Below the pieces are notes generated by a model that saw nothing but the letters and a program-made list of their open reading frames with translations, searched no databases and was not told the DNA's origin. 64,000 nt of DNA from Myotis daubentonii (taxonomy: Eukaryota; Chordata; Mammalia; Chiroptera; Vespertilionidae), in contig NC_081847.1 in assembly GCF_963259705.1 (NCBI RefSeq), forward strand, positions 85,992,485 through 86,056,484. Direction: 5' to 3'. Of the stretch, positions 43,950 to 55,895 are shown piece by piece. The position numbers and the translations under genes were made by a program. Each line of letters begins with the position of its first letter. Positions within the stretch are counted from its first letter, which is position 1.

Positions 43950-45717
43950 TTGGGTTCAGGTCTTGGGATTATTTTTCTTGTATCCCTTCACCTCATTGAT
44001 CACCGCTCTCGGCCTGCGTTCTGTTTGGACGTGACCCGCAGGGGCCCTGTCAGCAGGGTGGGAGGCAGAGGCCTGCTCCCCGGAAAGTGCTGGTCTGAGC
44101 CCTGAAGGAGGTAGATGGAAACAGCCGGTCGACGAATCAGGTGGGGGGTTCAGGCAGACACAGGGCGATAACCGCTCTGGAACCGGGCAGAGCTCGGGCA
44201 GAGCTCAGGCACCGCTCTGGGCCGCGTGTCTGTAAGTTTCCATCGGTCATCTCCGAGGCCTGCTGTCATCTTCCCACTCCCAGCCCTGCCCCTTGAAGAG
44301 AAGAAATCACTTATATTCTGGAGCCGTCCGGGGAAATTGAGTTACTCCCCTTCCTGGCCTGGACAAGCCCCGAACGAGCAAGCTATGGCTGTCATCTTCG
44401 ATGGTTTTGCAGATAACTGACCAGCCTTGTGCTGCAACGGCCCAACTCTAGGGGACCCAGTCCTGAGAGCCACCTAATGAGCTGCTGAGACTTCTGAAGA
44501 GCTGCCACTGAAGACACTATCCATTGCATCATTCCGTCGTTCCTACTTAAAGCCCCACTTCATCAAATTTCTTCATTTAGTGTCATGGACATTTTTTCTT
44601 TAAAACGATGCCTTTCCCTAATCAAGACTAAGAACGACATAAGCAGTTTTGTTTCTCTTTCTACCTGTGCTTCCCAGTTTGAATTCGGGGAAGGGAGAGA
44701 ACTCCGCGTGCTCCAAGTAGGAGGTCTCCAAGAAGCGTGGTTTCTTATCCATCTCCCGTGGACTATTTGGAAACAGTTTCTCCAACGACACGTGTGCTCG
44801 AGAGAAGCTAGCCATTCTGCCATCTCCGGCACCTCCGATGTTCCGTTCTCCTCCACGTCGCCTTCCCCCAGTGAGCCAACCATGTGCAACTTCCTACGTT
44901 TTTTAAATGACCGTGGAGATGTCGAGAGAACACCAGCACAGTTACTTGTTGGCAGCTGCAGAAAGTCTGCAACCAAGACACGCCCTCGGAGCGCCCTCAC
45001 GTACCTGCGCCCAGTGAGTGAGCAGCGGGGACTTCTGCTGGAAGGCGTCCCTGAGCCCCTGATCGAGGCCCGGGCCAGGGAGTGGCCTGCAGATGTCGCC
45101 CCAGGGAGAGCTGCACACCCCTCTGGGAGGATGGAGCAGCACCTAATCTGCAAGGTCTACGGAAAGGACCAGTGGCCCAGAGGGAAGGGCAGCCTTCTTC
45201 CTGCGGCACCTGTCCACATGGTGAGACGGGGGACAGGGGGTTACCCAGCTGGGGGGGACCGAGCTGGACCCTTCCCGGTGAGCGCAGCGCTGGCATCACT
45301 TTCCCCGGATAAGAATGCGGGCTCCTCGGGCAGGCCCGGGCCGCGCTCTTTACGCAGAGCCCTCGGGCACACGCCTCTCCTCCGCTTCCTTTAATTTAAT
45401 TTTGTGAAGGTTGAAGTGTGTGACCTAAAGTAAAGCTCATGAGCCTTAAACACACAGCTTGGTGGATTTTTTACATATGTGGACACTATGTGACCAGATA
45501 CGACTATAGACAACATTTCAAATTTAAACGATTTAAATAAGGCTTAATTGATATTTAACTCCTTGAACATTCAGCCCAAAATCTTAACAAACATTGTTAT
45601 GATAAAATAAGACTATTTGTAATTGTAGCTTTTAAAGTCCATCTAACTGCAAGTCCATCTGGTTGCCAATGTAAAGAATCGGGATTACATTTCACATATA
45701 TTACCTCCAGACCTACA
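43950..45717. other. Unique, CpG-enriched stretch
   Basis: Holds a 269-codon plus-strand frame (44585-45394) and an overlapping 196-codon minus-strand frame (44563-45153). Neither has a recognisable domain, signal peptide or coiled coil, and no splice-flanked coding exon is evident. A donor-like site GCGCAG|GTACGTGAG occurs on the minus strand near 45000. I treat this as non-coding, with low certainty. Confidence 0.35.
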
Positions 45718-45730
45718 CAGATGTGTGCAA

Positions 45731-45955
45731 CTCATTTTTTTTTATATATTTCTTCATTGATTTCAGAGAGGAAGGGAGAGGAGGAGAGAGATAGAAACAT
45801 CAATGATGAGAGAGCATCATTGATTGGCTGCCTCCTGCATGCCCCCTACTGGGGATCGAGCATGCAATCTGGGCATGTGCCCTTGGCCGTATTTGAACCT
45901 GGGACCCTTCAGTCTGCAGGCCAACGTTCTGTCCACTGAGCCAAACTGGCTAGGG
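45731..45955 (-). mobile_element. Ves SINE
   Basis: Reverse copy with tail 'tatatttcttcattgatttc', GA spacer and head ending 'ccactgagccaaactggc'. A 13-bp target duplication CAGATGTGTGyAA with one mismatch lies at 45718-45730 and 45956-45968. Confidence 0.95.
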
Positions 45956-46461
45956 CAGATGTGTGTAAATTTAAGCATTCTGTGAATTGTTTAATATTGC
46001 AAACTCTCTCTCCACTTCCCTATGCAACTCCTGCGAATACCACACTAATCCAGCGGTGCTTCTGGAACCACGGATTGGAAGGTGAAGAGAAGCAGAAAAG
46101 AAAGGATATTCGCCCTCTGGGAAAGAATACTTCCTCATGATGCAGAAATCTGCTGCACTGATGCCATCTGAGAGGAAGGATTTGATGAGTTCATACACAA
46201 GTGCTGGCGCTGCTCAGGTTCTCCCTCGCTCTGTAGCTGCATCTGCCCCTGATCCTGCCAATGGCAAAGTCCCCAATCTTTCACAACACTTGGACACAGT
46301 GGCCTTTTGTTTTGAGATGAAAAAATGTTTCCCTGGCGGTTAAATGATGTTAGGTACTGTTCAAGGTACTGGTCCACTGTGTTGGTGCTCAGCCCTGGGT
46401 CCTGAGTGACTGGCACATGTTCTTTAAGGACAAGTGTTCTTTAATAATTGTGTGTGTGATA

Positions 46462-46698
46462 CCCTAGCTGGTTTGGCTCAGCGGATAGAGCATCGGCCTG
46501 TGGACCAAAGGGTCCTGGGTTTGATTCCGGTCAAGGGCACATACCTTGGTTGCAGGCTCCGCCCTGGCCCAGGCCCTGGTTGGGGCACATGCAGTAGGCA
46601 AACAATCTATGTATTTCTCTCACATCAATGTTTCTCTGCCTGTCCCTCTCTCTTCCACTTTCCCTAAAAATCAATGGAAAAATATCCTCTGGTGAGGA
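46462..46698 (+). mobile_element. Ves-like SINE, 'tcctctggtgagga' tail variant
   Basis: Forward copy. Head 'ccctagctggtttggctcag' with B-box region 'gggtttgattcc', body, then 'aaaaatcaatggaaaaatat' and a short palindromic 'cctctggtgagg'. The tail runs directly into a (TAAC)n repeat. Confidence 0.94.
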
Positions 46699-46699
46699 T

Positions 46700-46734
<35 letters not shown>
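46699..46734 (+). repeat. (AACT)n microsatellite at the SINE tail
   Basis: About nine AACT units immediately after the SINE tail, probably grown from the A-rich tail. No gene content. Confidence 0.93.
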
Positions 46735-46754
46735 ATATAATTTGTGTATGTGTG

Positions 46755-46768
46755 TGAGAGAGAGAGAG

Positions 46769-46852
<84 letters not shown>
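46755..46852 (+). repeat. (GA)n microsatellite
   Basis: About 98 bp of GA with two small interruptions, 20 bp after the (AACT)n. The open frames through it are an artefact of the repeat. Confidence 0.95.
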
Positions 46853-46855
<3 letters not shown>

Positions 46856-46894
46856 CGAACCAGGGCTTTCTGAAATGGGGCTCCATGCCCATGC

Positions 46895-47150
46895 TCTTCT
46901 TGCCTGAGTCTAAGGTAGTGGTTGCTGCCCCAAATATTAATGGCTTAATCAATATAGAAGTTTATTTCCTTCTCATATAACCTTGCAGGCATAAGTAGTC
47001 CATGAAGTTATGGCAGCTCCTCAGTCAATGACCCAGGCTCCCTCTATCTTGTTGCTCCCCTTTCCTAAGATGTTGCCTTCATCTGAATGGCTCGAGATGG
47101 CTCTCATCATATCTGTATTTCAGCCAGAAGGAAGGGAAAAGGTTATAAGC
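46895..47150. repeat. Probable old mammalian repeat, family unnamed
   Basis: 'gtttatttccttctcatata', 'tcccaggc'-like 'gacccaggctccctctatct' and 'gttgccttcatctgaatgg' are phrases of a frequent old repeat that I cannot name. Confidence 0.42.
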
Positions 47151-47170
47151 AAAGGATGCTCCTCATTTTT

Positions 47171-47364
47171 AAAAGGTTTTTTAAAATTGATTTTGAGAGA
47201 GGAAGGGAGAGGGATAGAGAGATAGAAACATCGATAAGCTGCCTCCTGTACTCCTCCTATTGGGGAGCGAGCCTGAAACCTGGGCATGTGCCCTGACCAG
47301 GAATCAAACCAGTGACCTCTTGTTCATGGGTTGACGCTCAACCAATGAGCCACACCAGCCAGGC
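47171..47364 (-). mobile_element. Ves SINE
   Basis: Reverse copy with a shortened centre (the 'tgatgagagagaatcattg' part is missing). Tail 'ttttttaaaattgatttt', head ending 'tgagccacaccagccagg'. Flanks share ATGCTC near 47157 and 47366, a possible remnant of the target duplication. Confidence 0.92.
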
Positions 47365-48049
47365 AATGCTCTTTTTTTAAAGGGTCTGACCCTGAATCTG
47401 CACATCCCACTGTCCACAGATGGCTGAGAAATATAGTCTTCCCTTGGGTGTCCTCGTGTCCAATTAAAAGTGATGTTTCTATGACAGAAGGGGAGAACAT
47501 AACTGGGGTGACAATCAGTAATCTCAGCCACAAGTGTGTATTTTTATATAAGTTTGGAAGGAAGAATGATAATTTAGATTCAAGGATACAAGGTTGCCCA
47601 CGTTCGGTTGTAATTTGTCAAAAGAATAGACACGTAGGAATAAGCTTTGGATGGTTTTAAGCACATTGCAGGCCAGATGCTACCTGAAGTGTTTAGCTGA
47701 GGTTCCCAACTCTTTCAAGATGCCTAGCGGGTGTGTGTGTGTGGGCGGGGGGAGGGAGGGAACCTCACCTAGGTTCATATTCACAACTAGCCACAACCTA
47801 TTAAATGAGCTTGAGCCAGTTACATTACTTCCCTTGCTTCAGTTTACTTTTAGTAAGATGAGGGCTTTGGACTAGACTGCTGGTTTACACACTGGGTTCC
47901 AAGGATCCTTATGGTTCCTCAGGGTCATTTCAGGGGCTAATGGTTGGCCCTGAGCTCTTCTTACCTAGTCACAGCACCACTATTTTTATTGGTTGTGTGG
48001 GAAGAAAAAGGAAGAGGGCTGTTACAGCTAAAAAGGAAGTCTGAAAGTG
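47365..48049. other. Unique stretch
   Basis: Short GT run at about 47731-47742 followed by a G-rich stretch. No exon or RNA gene recognised. Confidence 0.4.
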
Positions 48050-48310
48050 CCTGGACACTGTGGTGTGTAGTGGAGGGAGCAGGGTGTGGAGTCAGACCGC
48101 CTGGATTTAAAGCCGAGCTCAGCTGCTCGCCCTCTGTGAGACCTCAGGCCGAGTACTTACCTTCCCCGAGCCTCATCGTAAAATATTGTTTCCTCTTCTA
48201 TAAAAGACTGCTGCTATCATTTACCTCTTGGGATTGTCTTGCAGCTTAAATGAGATGATATAGCTGTGAGGGCTTATATTGGCGAGTCTGGCATAAATGG
48301 CGCGTAAAAT
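48050..48310 (+). repeat. MIR SINE, well preserved
   Basis: 'ggagtcagaccgcctggatt', 'tttcctcttctataaaagac', 'cttgggattgtcttgcag' and 'cttaaatgagatgatatag' give almost the full forward MIR. Confidence 0.88.
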
Positions 48311-49373
48311 AAATGGGGACAATCATTATCATTGTCCCCACCATAACCTCATCTCTAAGGTGTCAGCTCTAAGGCTTTGTGTTTCTATGAATTGTACCAA
48401 GTGGAGGACCCTTTAATAAAGTGAATAATTACCAGTGGGTTTTCTCTTTGCACTTAGGTTTATGCAGGTTCTCTTGAATAAGGCACACTAGAGTTAGCCT
48501 GTGCTGGGTAGAACAACTTACACGTAACAAATAGGTAGTTTCTGTCATTTCAGAGGCAAGATTGAAGACCTGTCTTTTTTCTTTCACAGAGAAAACAACT
48601 TCTGCCTTTTAACTCAAAGAGAAAAATGATTCCATTTTTTAATGCTGTGCATGGCAGGAAATAAAGTACAGGGGTTAAAGCACTTTAAACCGTTAAAGAG
48701 AAGGATAAGCCCGTGGAAAAACCCCATGATATTACTTTCTGTCAAACTTGACTTTCCAGGGATTAAACTGCCTTTGATTTTAGACTCCTGCTTATTCCAG
48801 TTTGTTAAGCCCTTCACACACTCCAGTTGGTTTCACTCAGGAGTTCCATGTATGGGGGTCCTGTTACAAACTCCGTCACAGAGCCGATGAAGTTGTGCTG
48901 AACTGTCTGATCCGGGAGCTGCGAGGCGTGGGGACCGCTGACTGCAGCTGTCCTTGTGGCTCAGTTGGTTGCTATCCCAAGAGTCAAATGGAAGAAATGG
49001 ACAGCATTTCTGATTCACTCACTTATCTTAGAATTTAAAATCCTCTCCAGAACATTCCTGTTATCTTGACTCCAACTCGGAAACCATAGACCTTCAACCT
49101 CTCCTCATCCATCTTGTTTTCTAGCTCTGTAACTGTCCTTGTTTATAGAATCCTAAAGTCATCGCACTGAAGCGATGCTCAGAGATTATCCAATGCCAGG
49201 CTTCTTCATATCGTCCTTGACAAATTGTCATTGTTCCTTCTCAAACATGTCCCATGTCCTCTGTAATGTGTATGTATGTATCTGACAGCCCTTTTTTAAC
49301 CCCCCAGGTCAACCCCACATCAATTTGATCCCTCTTTTCACGGCAATCTTTCCAATATTTGAAGCCAACTCGC
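48311..49373. other. Unique stretch
   Basis: No recognised repeat or gene. Confidence 0.4.
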
Positions 49374-49384
49374 CTCCACCTGTA

Positions 49385-49585
49385 TTTTTTAAAAAATATT
49401 TTTATTGATTTCAGAGAGGAAGGGAGAGGGAGAGATAGAAACATCAATGATGAGAGAGAATCATTGATTGGCTACCTCCTACCTGCCCCCTACTGGGGAT
49501 CGAGCCCACAACCCCTGACCTGGAATTGAACCGTGACCTCCTGGTTCATAGGTCAATGCTGAACCATTGATCCATGCTGGCTGGG
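49385..49585 (-). mobile_element. Ves SINE
   Basis: Reverse copy: 'aaaaaatatttttattgatt', GA spacer, and a head in which the middle is shortened. An 11-bp target duplication CTCCAyCTGTA with one mismatch lies at 49374-49384 and 49586-49596. Confidence 0.95.
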
Positions 49586-49599
49586 CTCCATCTGTAGTC

Positions 49600-50070
49600 T
49601 TAACATGCTCAGTTCTCTCATCACCCTTCATGTATCATGATGCTTCTGACCTGCCTGGCCATCCCGCCCCCCTGCAAAATAAAGAATTATTTGAAGGTTC
49701 TATTGTGAAGACTCAAATTTCTATAAGCCTAGATTAACATGATGCAGCCAGAGATTCCTAGCTGGAGGTGTAGGAGATCCTGTATTATCTACTAACCAGT
49801 CTGCAATTCGGATGTCTGACCCTCCATCAGAAAAGTGAAATGACCACCCACGATTTATTTTTCTGTGAGTCATTATGATTTTTACCCAGCACATGAACTG
49901 CCTCATCAAAATTCAGGTGTTTACATTAAACTGGGCCTGGAATCCTTGACTCGCCCAATGAAATGAGCAAATCTCAATTGTCCTTGATGAGTGCCCCTGT
50001 CTACCTGTGTGTTCTCAGGAACCCTTCGTGCCCCGGGGCCATGACATACTCATACTCAGGGAAACCTTTA
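49600..50070. other. Unique stretch
   Basis: Nothing recognised. No open frame with protein features. Confidence 0.4.
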
Positions 50071-50082
50071 GGCATTATTTTA

Positions 50083-50313
50083 ATTTTATTTTTTAAATAT
50101 ATATATATTTTTATTGATCTCAGAGAGGAAGGGAGAGGTAGAGAGAGATAGAAATATCAATGATGAGAGAGAATCATTGATTGGCTGCCTCTTGCACACC
50201 TCCTACTGGGGATTGAGTCCGCAACCCGGGCATGTGCCTTTGACCAGAATTGAACCCGGGACTCTTCAGTCCGCAGGCTGACGCTCTGTCCACTGAGCCA
50301 AACCAGGTAGGGC
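50083..50313 (-). mobile_element. Ves SINE
   Basis: Reverse copy with tail 'atatatatatttttattgat', GA spacer, and head ending 'ccactgagccaaaccagg'. Flanks share TAGGyrTTATTTT (from about 50069 and 50314), a probable target duplication. Confidence 0.94.
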
Positions 50314-50871
50314 TAGGTGTTATTTTTAACCACTTCATCCTTTTACCAAAGCTGAGAACCGGAAGCTGGGTTGACGTGCCCCTCCCCTGCCCCTCTGCTG
50401 TCCTTTCTGGCTGCATTGTTGGTGACAGAGGCACAACCTCGGGCCGGACCATGGCTGAGCAGGGACGCTGGACTGTGCTGCACAGTGGCCGACCACAACC
50501 AGAACTGGGGTGCTGACTCTCCCAAGGAAATGCAGGCTGTGCAGCCTCTTTATTTGGGTTGGCAACAGTGGTCATGCGCTTCACTTTTGCTGAGGCCTGT
50601 TCACTTGCTGAATATTTATTTGTCCCAAAGATTATTTAGTTATCCTCACGAACCCAGGCTCTCGGGCCAACGTTTCCCCTTTGGCAGGGGTTCCCGTGGG
50701 GAATGTGCATGACCCCTTCTCCTTTCCGAAGGGCCTCACATCACCCGGTTGGAAGCATTAGAGCAGAAAAGCAAAATAGGACCCAGGAGGACACATGATT
50801 TGCTAAAAGATGGTTGCAGAGCTAAGAGTAAGACTTGCATCTTCTGACTCCAAATCTGGGGTTCTTTCTAG

Positions 50872-50975
50872 AATTTCTCAAACTTTCAGGAGCATATAAT
50901 TACCCGAGGAACTGATTATTAAAATGCAGATGCACAGGTCCCTCTCTAGAAAGTCTGGCATGAAGTCTGCCTGTT
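50872..50975 (+). mobile_element. MER5-like hAT-Charlie MITE fragment
   Basis: 'gaatttctcaaactttcagg', then 'ttattaaaatgcagatgcac' and 'aggtccctctctagaaagtc' follow the first half of a MER5-type element. The right end is missing. Confidence 0.55.
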
Positions 50976-51148
50976 GAACTTGCCCCTCCCTGTGGCCCAG
51001 GACCCGAGATACCTGCACTCACTGGATCTCTCTGGCTTATCGACATTGCCTGTGCACTGTATGCACCTAGGGAAGAATTGAGGCTATACAGTTCAATATG
51101 CAGATCGTTGTGTACTCTTAGTTATTAAAAATATTACAGCACAAAGAA

Positions 51149-51400
51149 TCTCTCTATATAAAAGGCTGATATGCAAAGTGTCCCCTCGGGAGTTCGACCA
51201 GGAGAACGGGAGTTTGATCACTTGCTATGATGTGCGCTGATCACCAGGGGGTGGCGAGGCACATGGTGGGTGACTGGCAGCGGGGCGCTGAGGGAGCAAA
51301 GGAAGGAGGAGGTGGGGAGGCGGGTAACCTGATTGGCCCTGATCGCCAGCCAGGCCAATGGACCCTACCCATGCACGAATTTCATGCACCGGGCCTCTAG
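51149..51400 (+). mobile_element. Short HeliBat Helitron
   Basis: 252 bp. 5' end TCTCTCTATATAAAAGGC preceded by A. 3' hairpin 'gcacgaatttcatgc', then GGGCCTCTAG followed by T, so it lies exactly in an A/T target. Contains GCGCTGATCACCAGGGGG from 51235. Intact ends at both sides suggest a relatively young copy. Confidence 0.96.
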
Positions 51401-51639
51401 TATTATAATAACATACAGAAAGAAAGAAATCCATCAATGCCCAGCCCCATCAAACCGTCTATCTTCTCTTCCATCTTTGGAGAGATTACCCATGTAATTA
51501 GGTAACTGTCAACCTAATAATTATTTGACCTTATTTGTATTTCTTTTGAGCCAAGTAGCCTCTTTATCATTTGCTTTGCTAGGAAACAGGGCCCTTGAAA
51601 ACTATGAAAGGGGGAAAATAGTATTTAATAGTATTTCAC

Positions 51640-51870
51640 CAAGCATCTGTTCATTGCTGGCCACTGTGCTCCATGTTTTACACACATTCACTCATTGAAT
51701 CACATCAACCTTATGAAGAAGATCCTATTATCCCCATTTTCCAGATGAGGAAACTGAGGCTTGGGAGGGCTAAGTAGCTTACCATGTATCCTGGTAAGTA
51801 AGCAGTGAAGCTGATTCAAACCCTCCAACTTTAACGGCTTATGCTCTTTCCCACCATATTGCCTTCCAGA
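51640..51870 (-). repeat. MIR SINE, well preserved
   Basis: 'ttcactcattgaatcacatc', 'cccattttccagatgaggaa' and 'actgaggcttgggagggct' are the reverse MIR in order. Confidence 0.92.
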
Positions 51871-54129
51871 CAAAAGACAGAAGGTGCTTGTCCTTCAGGT
51901 CCTCACCTCCATGAAGAAAGGAGACCTAAACAGAACCCAACTAGAGGACAGAAATAACAAGTGTCCTTACATTCTAAAATGTGTCTTGAAGATAGATGGT
52001 GCTGTAGGGAGTGAGAGTAGGGAGGTATCTATGTGAGCTGGAAGCCTTCAATGCAAGGGAGAAAAATGGGACTTGGTCCTAATGGCAGAGGCAGCTAGTA
52101 AGGTTTGGAGGCAAGGGAGTACTTCAGCGAGATGGAAAGTCACAGAGAGCCCCAGTCTGCCATGAAGCCATCAGTTTTGGCTGACTCCCCAAACAGACCC
52201 TTTGCCAGAGCCACTAATATTTGAAATTCGATTCTTTTTTCTCTCCAGAGTTGTTAATCAGCACAGTCAGGACCCCAAATGGCAGGAGAGAGGGATAGTG
52301 AGCTGGAGAATGAAGCTCTTAAGAAGATGGAGTAGAGGTGATACTAAGAACAAAATTTTCCCTAGAAATGAAATCTCCCTTGTCCCTGGTGAGTTAGTTA
52401 TTATAAAACTTGTTCTTATGATTTCCCTGGGATTTCTTCCATCTTGTCCTTCTCCCAGTTTTCACGACACTTTGCACCATTTATTGGGCACTTGGCGTGA
52501 GCACACGCCCCACTTCCTGTGTACGGATCACTGTCAGTGATGCCACTGATGGTACCATCTGTGCCCTGCGCTAGGCTAGGCACGGGAGACACTTACGTCT
52601 CTGGCGTTGGCCTTTACAGACTATTTGAGGGGACAGCCCTCACCCATAACACCAATGAACAGCCCTTACGGTTCCCTGTGATCTCAATGGACTTTATGAT
52701 AAGGGGGGGCCACAGATTAAGAAGAGAGATCAAAAGTGAGCCAAAGAGGAGGAGGAGGGAGTTCCAGGAGGCGTAGGCGTGGCTGCGGAGTGAGGGCCTG
52801 GGCCTCCAGAGAAGATGGCCCCAGAGGGAGCTTTGCCAGAAGCACTGGGTGCTGCAGGAGGGGGAGTGAGGTGCTCCAAGCAGGCCGCTCCCTGCTACAC
52901 CAGAGCCCGTGGGAGGGGCCGGGGCCCCGGGTCCAACCGCAGGATCCAGCTCCGTCTCCCCAGGGCCTGCCCCGTGCATCACACAGTGGAGGCAGGCCAG
53001 TGGGTTCCCTGGGAAGCAGGCTCTGTGACAAGGTCATTGCTAAGGGCCCTTGTTAGGGAGGCCTCTTGGGAAAGGAGAAAGAGGGAAGTGGGACCGAGGA
53101 TACGTTTGGGCTGTGAGGCAATCCCAGGGACACCGGGGACTTCGGCAGCTGGAATGGCCCTTCAGGGTTGCCCCGAGTTGCAGGCCTTTATACCCTCATG
53201 TCAGCCTGTCCTTGGATGTGGGCTGCCCCGGGAAGGGAGCATAACCTGGGCTCTATTCCATCAAGGCTGTTCTTAGCGGGGGGTGGGGGGGCACACCCCC
53301 TGTGGCCGTGACAGTAAGTCCTTCATCCCTGAAGGGGAACTTGGGTGGCACATAGCGGTTGGCATGTTACTGAGAACAGTTCACTCTTGGATGGCACTGG
53401 GTCCCCGACTTGCGGCTGCGACGTAGGCAGAGAAGGTTTGGAATGGCAGCATTTCTTTAAAAAGCAATAATTTCCCAGGCCAAGAAAGACCGTTTTGTAA
53501 ATGGTTGAACAGCAGCCACCACAAATTGCCAAGTAGATGGGTTTCAGGATTTGCAATCCGAGCATGAATGCCAGTGCCCCCAAGTCAGCGAATGACCCCT
53601 GGGGCGGAATCAGTGACCTGGGCGGTCAGATAAATGCTGTCATTTCAGATATTGTCCCCACAGATTTGTTTTTTCAGAGACAAAGGCTTTGGAGTAAGAT
53701 AAATATCTCCTGTATACACAACTATTAGTTAACTCAGGAGACAGCGAAGGAAACAATTTATAGCGTGCCCCCATTCCAGGGGCTGAAGTAGTTCTGTGGG
53801 CATCACGGCTCAGCCTCTAAGAGAGGTGGGAGTTAAGAAGGCGGCATGTGTTCTATTTATTTGGTCAGAGATGGGGAAAATCACCATGGAGTGGGGTCGG
53901 TTCCCTGCGGCCTCAGGTCAGGAAGCAGCTAATCCCCAGGCCGAACCTGGCCAGCAGGTCTCAGGGATTAAAGTACCAAGGCCCTTGGAGCAGGGGCAAT
54001 GGACCTCGAAACAATTGTAGACGTTGTGCAGCGGGTAGAGTTTTCACAAACTCATTCAGACGCCTCCTAACTCGGCTTGTGCCCCAGACTTTGTCTGTGT
54101 GAGTGGGACCGTAGATGCCGAGTCAGCCA
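51871..54129. other. Mostly unique stretch
   Basis: Moderate to high GC from 52700 to 53300 with purine-rich and G-rich text but no recognised exon. At about 53590-53720 a unique stretch contains 'gtgacctgggcggtcag' and 'cagataaatgctgtcatttc', which is unlike the surrounding repeats and may merit a conservation check. Confidence 0.4.
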
Positions 54130-55005
54130 GGCTACATAATTAGGAATCCTCCTTTAACTTTTCCTGTCCTTGTTCCTTCCAGCTGACCTGTCAGCAAATC
54201 TTATTAGTCCCACTCCCAGAAGGCATTTCTCACCTCTCTTCACCCTTCCACCTTGATCCTGACATCCAAGGGCAGGCACCAGCTGGCCCACCTGGCTCCT
54301 CTGAGTGGCCTCCTTACTGGTCTCCCCGTTTTCACTCTTGCACATGCACACCCCCCCCCCCCCCCCCCCCCCCCCGCCGCCACCTCCACCCCCGGCACAT
54401 TCTTCACATTTCAGGAATCAGCCAGAGGGAACTTGTAAACATGCAAATTAGATCACATGACTGCCCTCCTGGGAACATTTCATGGCTTCCCAGTACACTG
54501 GGATGACATTAAAACTCCTTACTGTGCCACACAAGACTCTATGTGATCTGCCTGTTCAACCTTGTTCTTACTGCTCCTCTTGCTTTAGCCCCACTAGTCT
54601 CTTTTTTGACATACCAAGCTCTTTCCTGCGCCAGGGCCTTTGCACTGGCGGCTTTCTCTGCCTGGACTACTCTTCTCCAGCTGTTTACCTGGATGGCTCC
54701 TCCTTTTCTTTCAGGTCTTAGCCCAAACGACATCTTTCCAGAGAGGGCTTCTAGCTAACATAATTCTCTCCCCTGAGAGATGCTGTTACATCACCTGTCT
54801 CTGTCTATTACTTTCATGGCCCTGATTGAAATCTGATTTTATTTTGTTTACCTCCGTTTTCTTATGTGCTATCTGTCTTCTCTCCCTGCAGTGTTCCCCT
54901 GAGCAGGGACCTGTCTGTTTACTGGTGAACTGGCGTATCTTAGCACTAACACAACGATGGAACATAGTAGGTGTTAATCAGCATCTGGTGAAGAATGGAT
55001 GGCTG
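54130..55005 (+). repeat. L2 LINE 3' end
   Basis: Long forward L2 remnant: 'agggcctttgcactggcggc', 'ctctgcctggactactcttc', 'tttcaggtcttagcccaaac', 'tttccagagagggcttct', then 'gaacatagtaggtgttaatc'. It spans a poly-C run. Non-coding, old. Confidence 0.82.
54351..54375 (+). repeat. Poly-C tract, 25 bp
   Basis: 25 consecutive C within the L2 copy, followed by CCGCC text. A recent simple-repeat expansion, probably length-variable. Confidence 0.95.
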
Positions 55006-55252
55006 TGTGAGGAGCCAGGCTTTTTAGGGCCTGCTGTACAAATGGAAACAGAATAGGAGAGCACCCGCCAAATTGCGATTCCCTAATTGCATTCCTAGAG
55101 ATTTGTACATTGCTTTAATTTGCAAATACTTTGTTGAAGGTTCTAGAAGGGTACACTATTTAAAGGAAGTCAGCACATGGGCAAATTGTGATGATGCCCT
55201 GGAGCGATTTAATGATGCGGCAGTCTCCTTGTTCAGAGTTTTTTATAGTGAA

Positions 55253-55895
55253 CTAGGGGCCCAGTGCACGAATCCATGCACCTTGAAAGGAACTGTGGGC
55301 CGTGAGGCTGCGGTGGGCACAGGGGTGGGTCTCGGCCCATCCTCCCTGCCCCCACCCGGCCCCTCCTGCCGCGCCCCCAGTCCCCTGTCTGCCGGCAGCC
55401 CCACTCCTGCCACCGCCGTTCCCACACTCTGAGGGTGCCAGCCCGGCTCACACCCACGGACGGCGCAGTGATTGGGGCTGGCGCCAGCAGCAGGTGCAAG
55501 TGGCGGCTGCTGCCCTGACCGCCCCTCAGGAGCAGGGGGAAGTGGAGAAGCCCTCAGGGGCTATTGGGGCCAACAGCTGCCGTTTGCACCTGCTGACGGC
55601 TCTGAGCGATTGGGACCGTGGCACACGGGAGCAAAGATTTTTCAGTAACCACCAGAGGCTCACCCCAATGACAGCAACTGGCACCCCACCTTGGTCTGGC
55701 TCCCCGGCTCCCCTGCTCCACCATCCCGCTGCGGCCGATGCCTGCCATGTTCTGTGCTCTGCTGCCTGCTGCCGACGCCGGCCATGTTCTTCATACGCCC
55801 CCTGGTGGTCAGCGCACACATAGCGACCAGTTGTTTGGTTGTCCGGTTGTTCTGCCGTTTGGTCTACTTGCATATTAGGGTTTTATATATATAGA
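55253..55895 (-). mobile_element. HeliBat Helitron with GC-rich interior
   Basis: Reverse copy: CTAGGGGCCCAGTGCACG at 55253 with a damaged hairpin, ending at the right in GGGTTTTATATATATAGA. Near the 5' end it has ACGCCCCCTGGTGGTCAGCGCA (from 55795, on the minus strand). The interior 55290-55750 is GC-rich and unlike the other copies, possibly captured DNA. A 173-codon frame in it is not convincing. Confidence 0.92.

Noticed and set aside
46731..46980. Open frames made of Ser-Leu or Arg-Glu repeats
   Set aside because: These are translations of the (GA)n microsatellite in both directions. The same applies at about 8637-8837 and 19764-19949.
54540..54830. Plus-strand open frames with hydrophobic stretches
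   Set aside because: They fall inside the recognisable L2 3' remnant, whose 3' region is not coding.
55302..55823. 173-codon open frame inside the HeliBat at 55253-55895
   Set aside because: GC-rich interior of a non-autonomous Helitron with no Rep/helicase motif. The frame runs through the shared terminal module.
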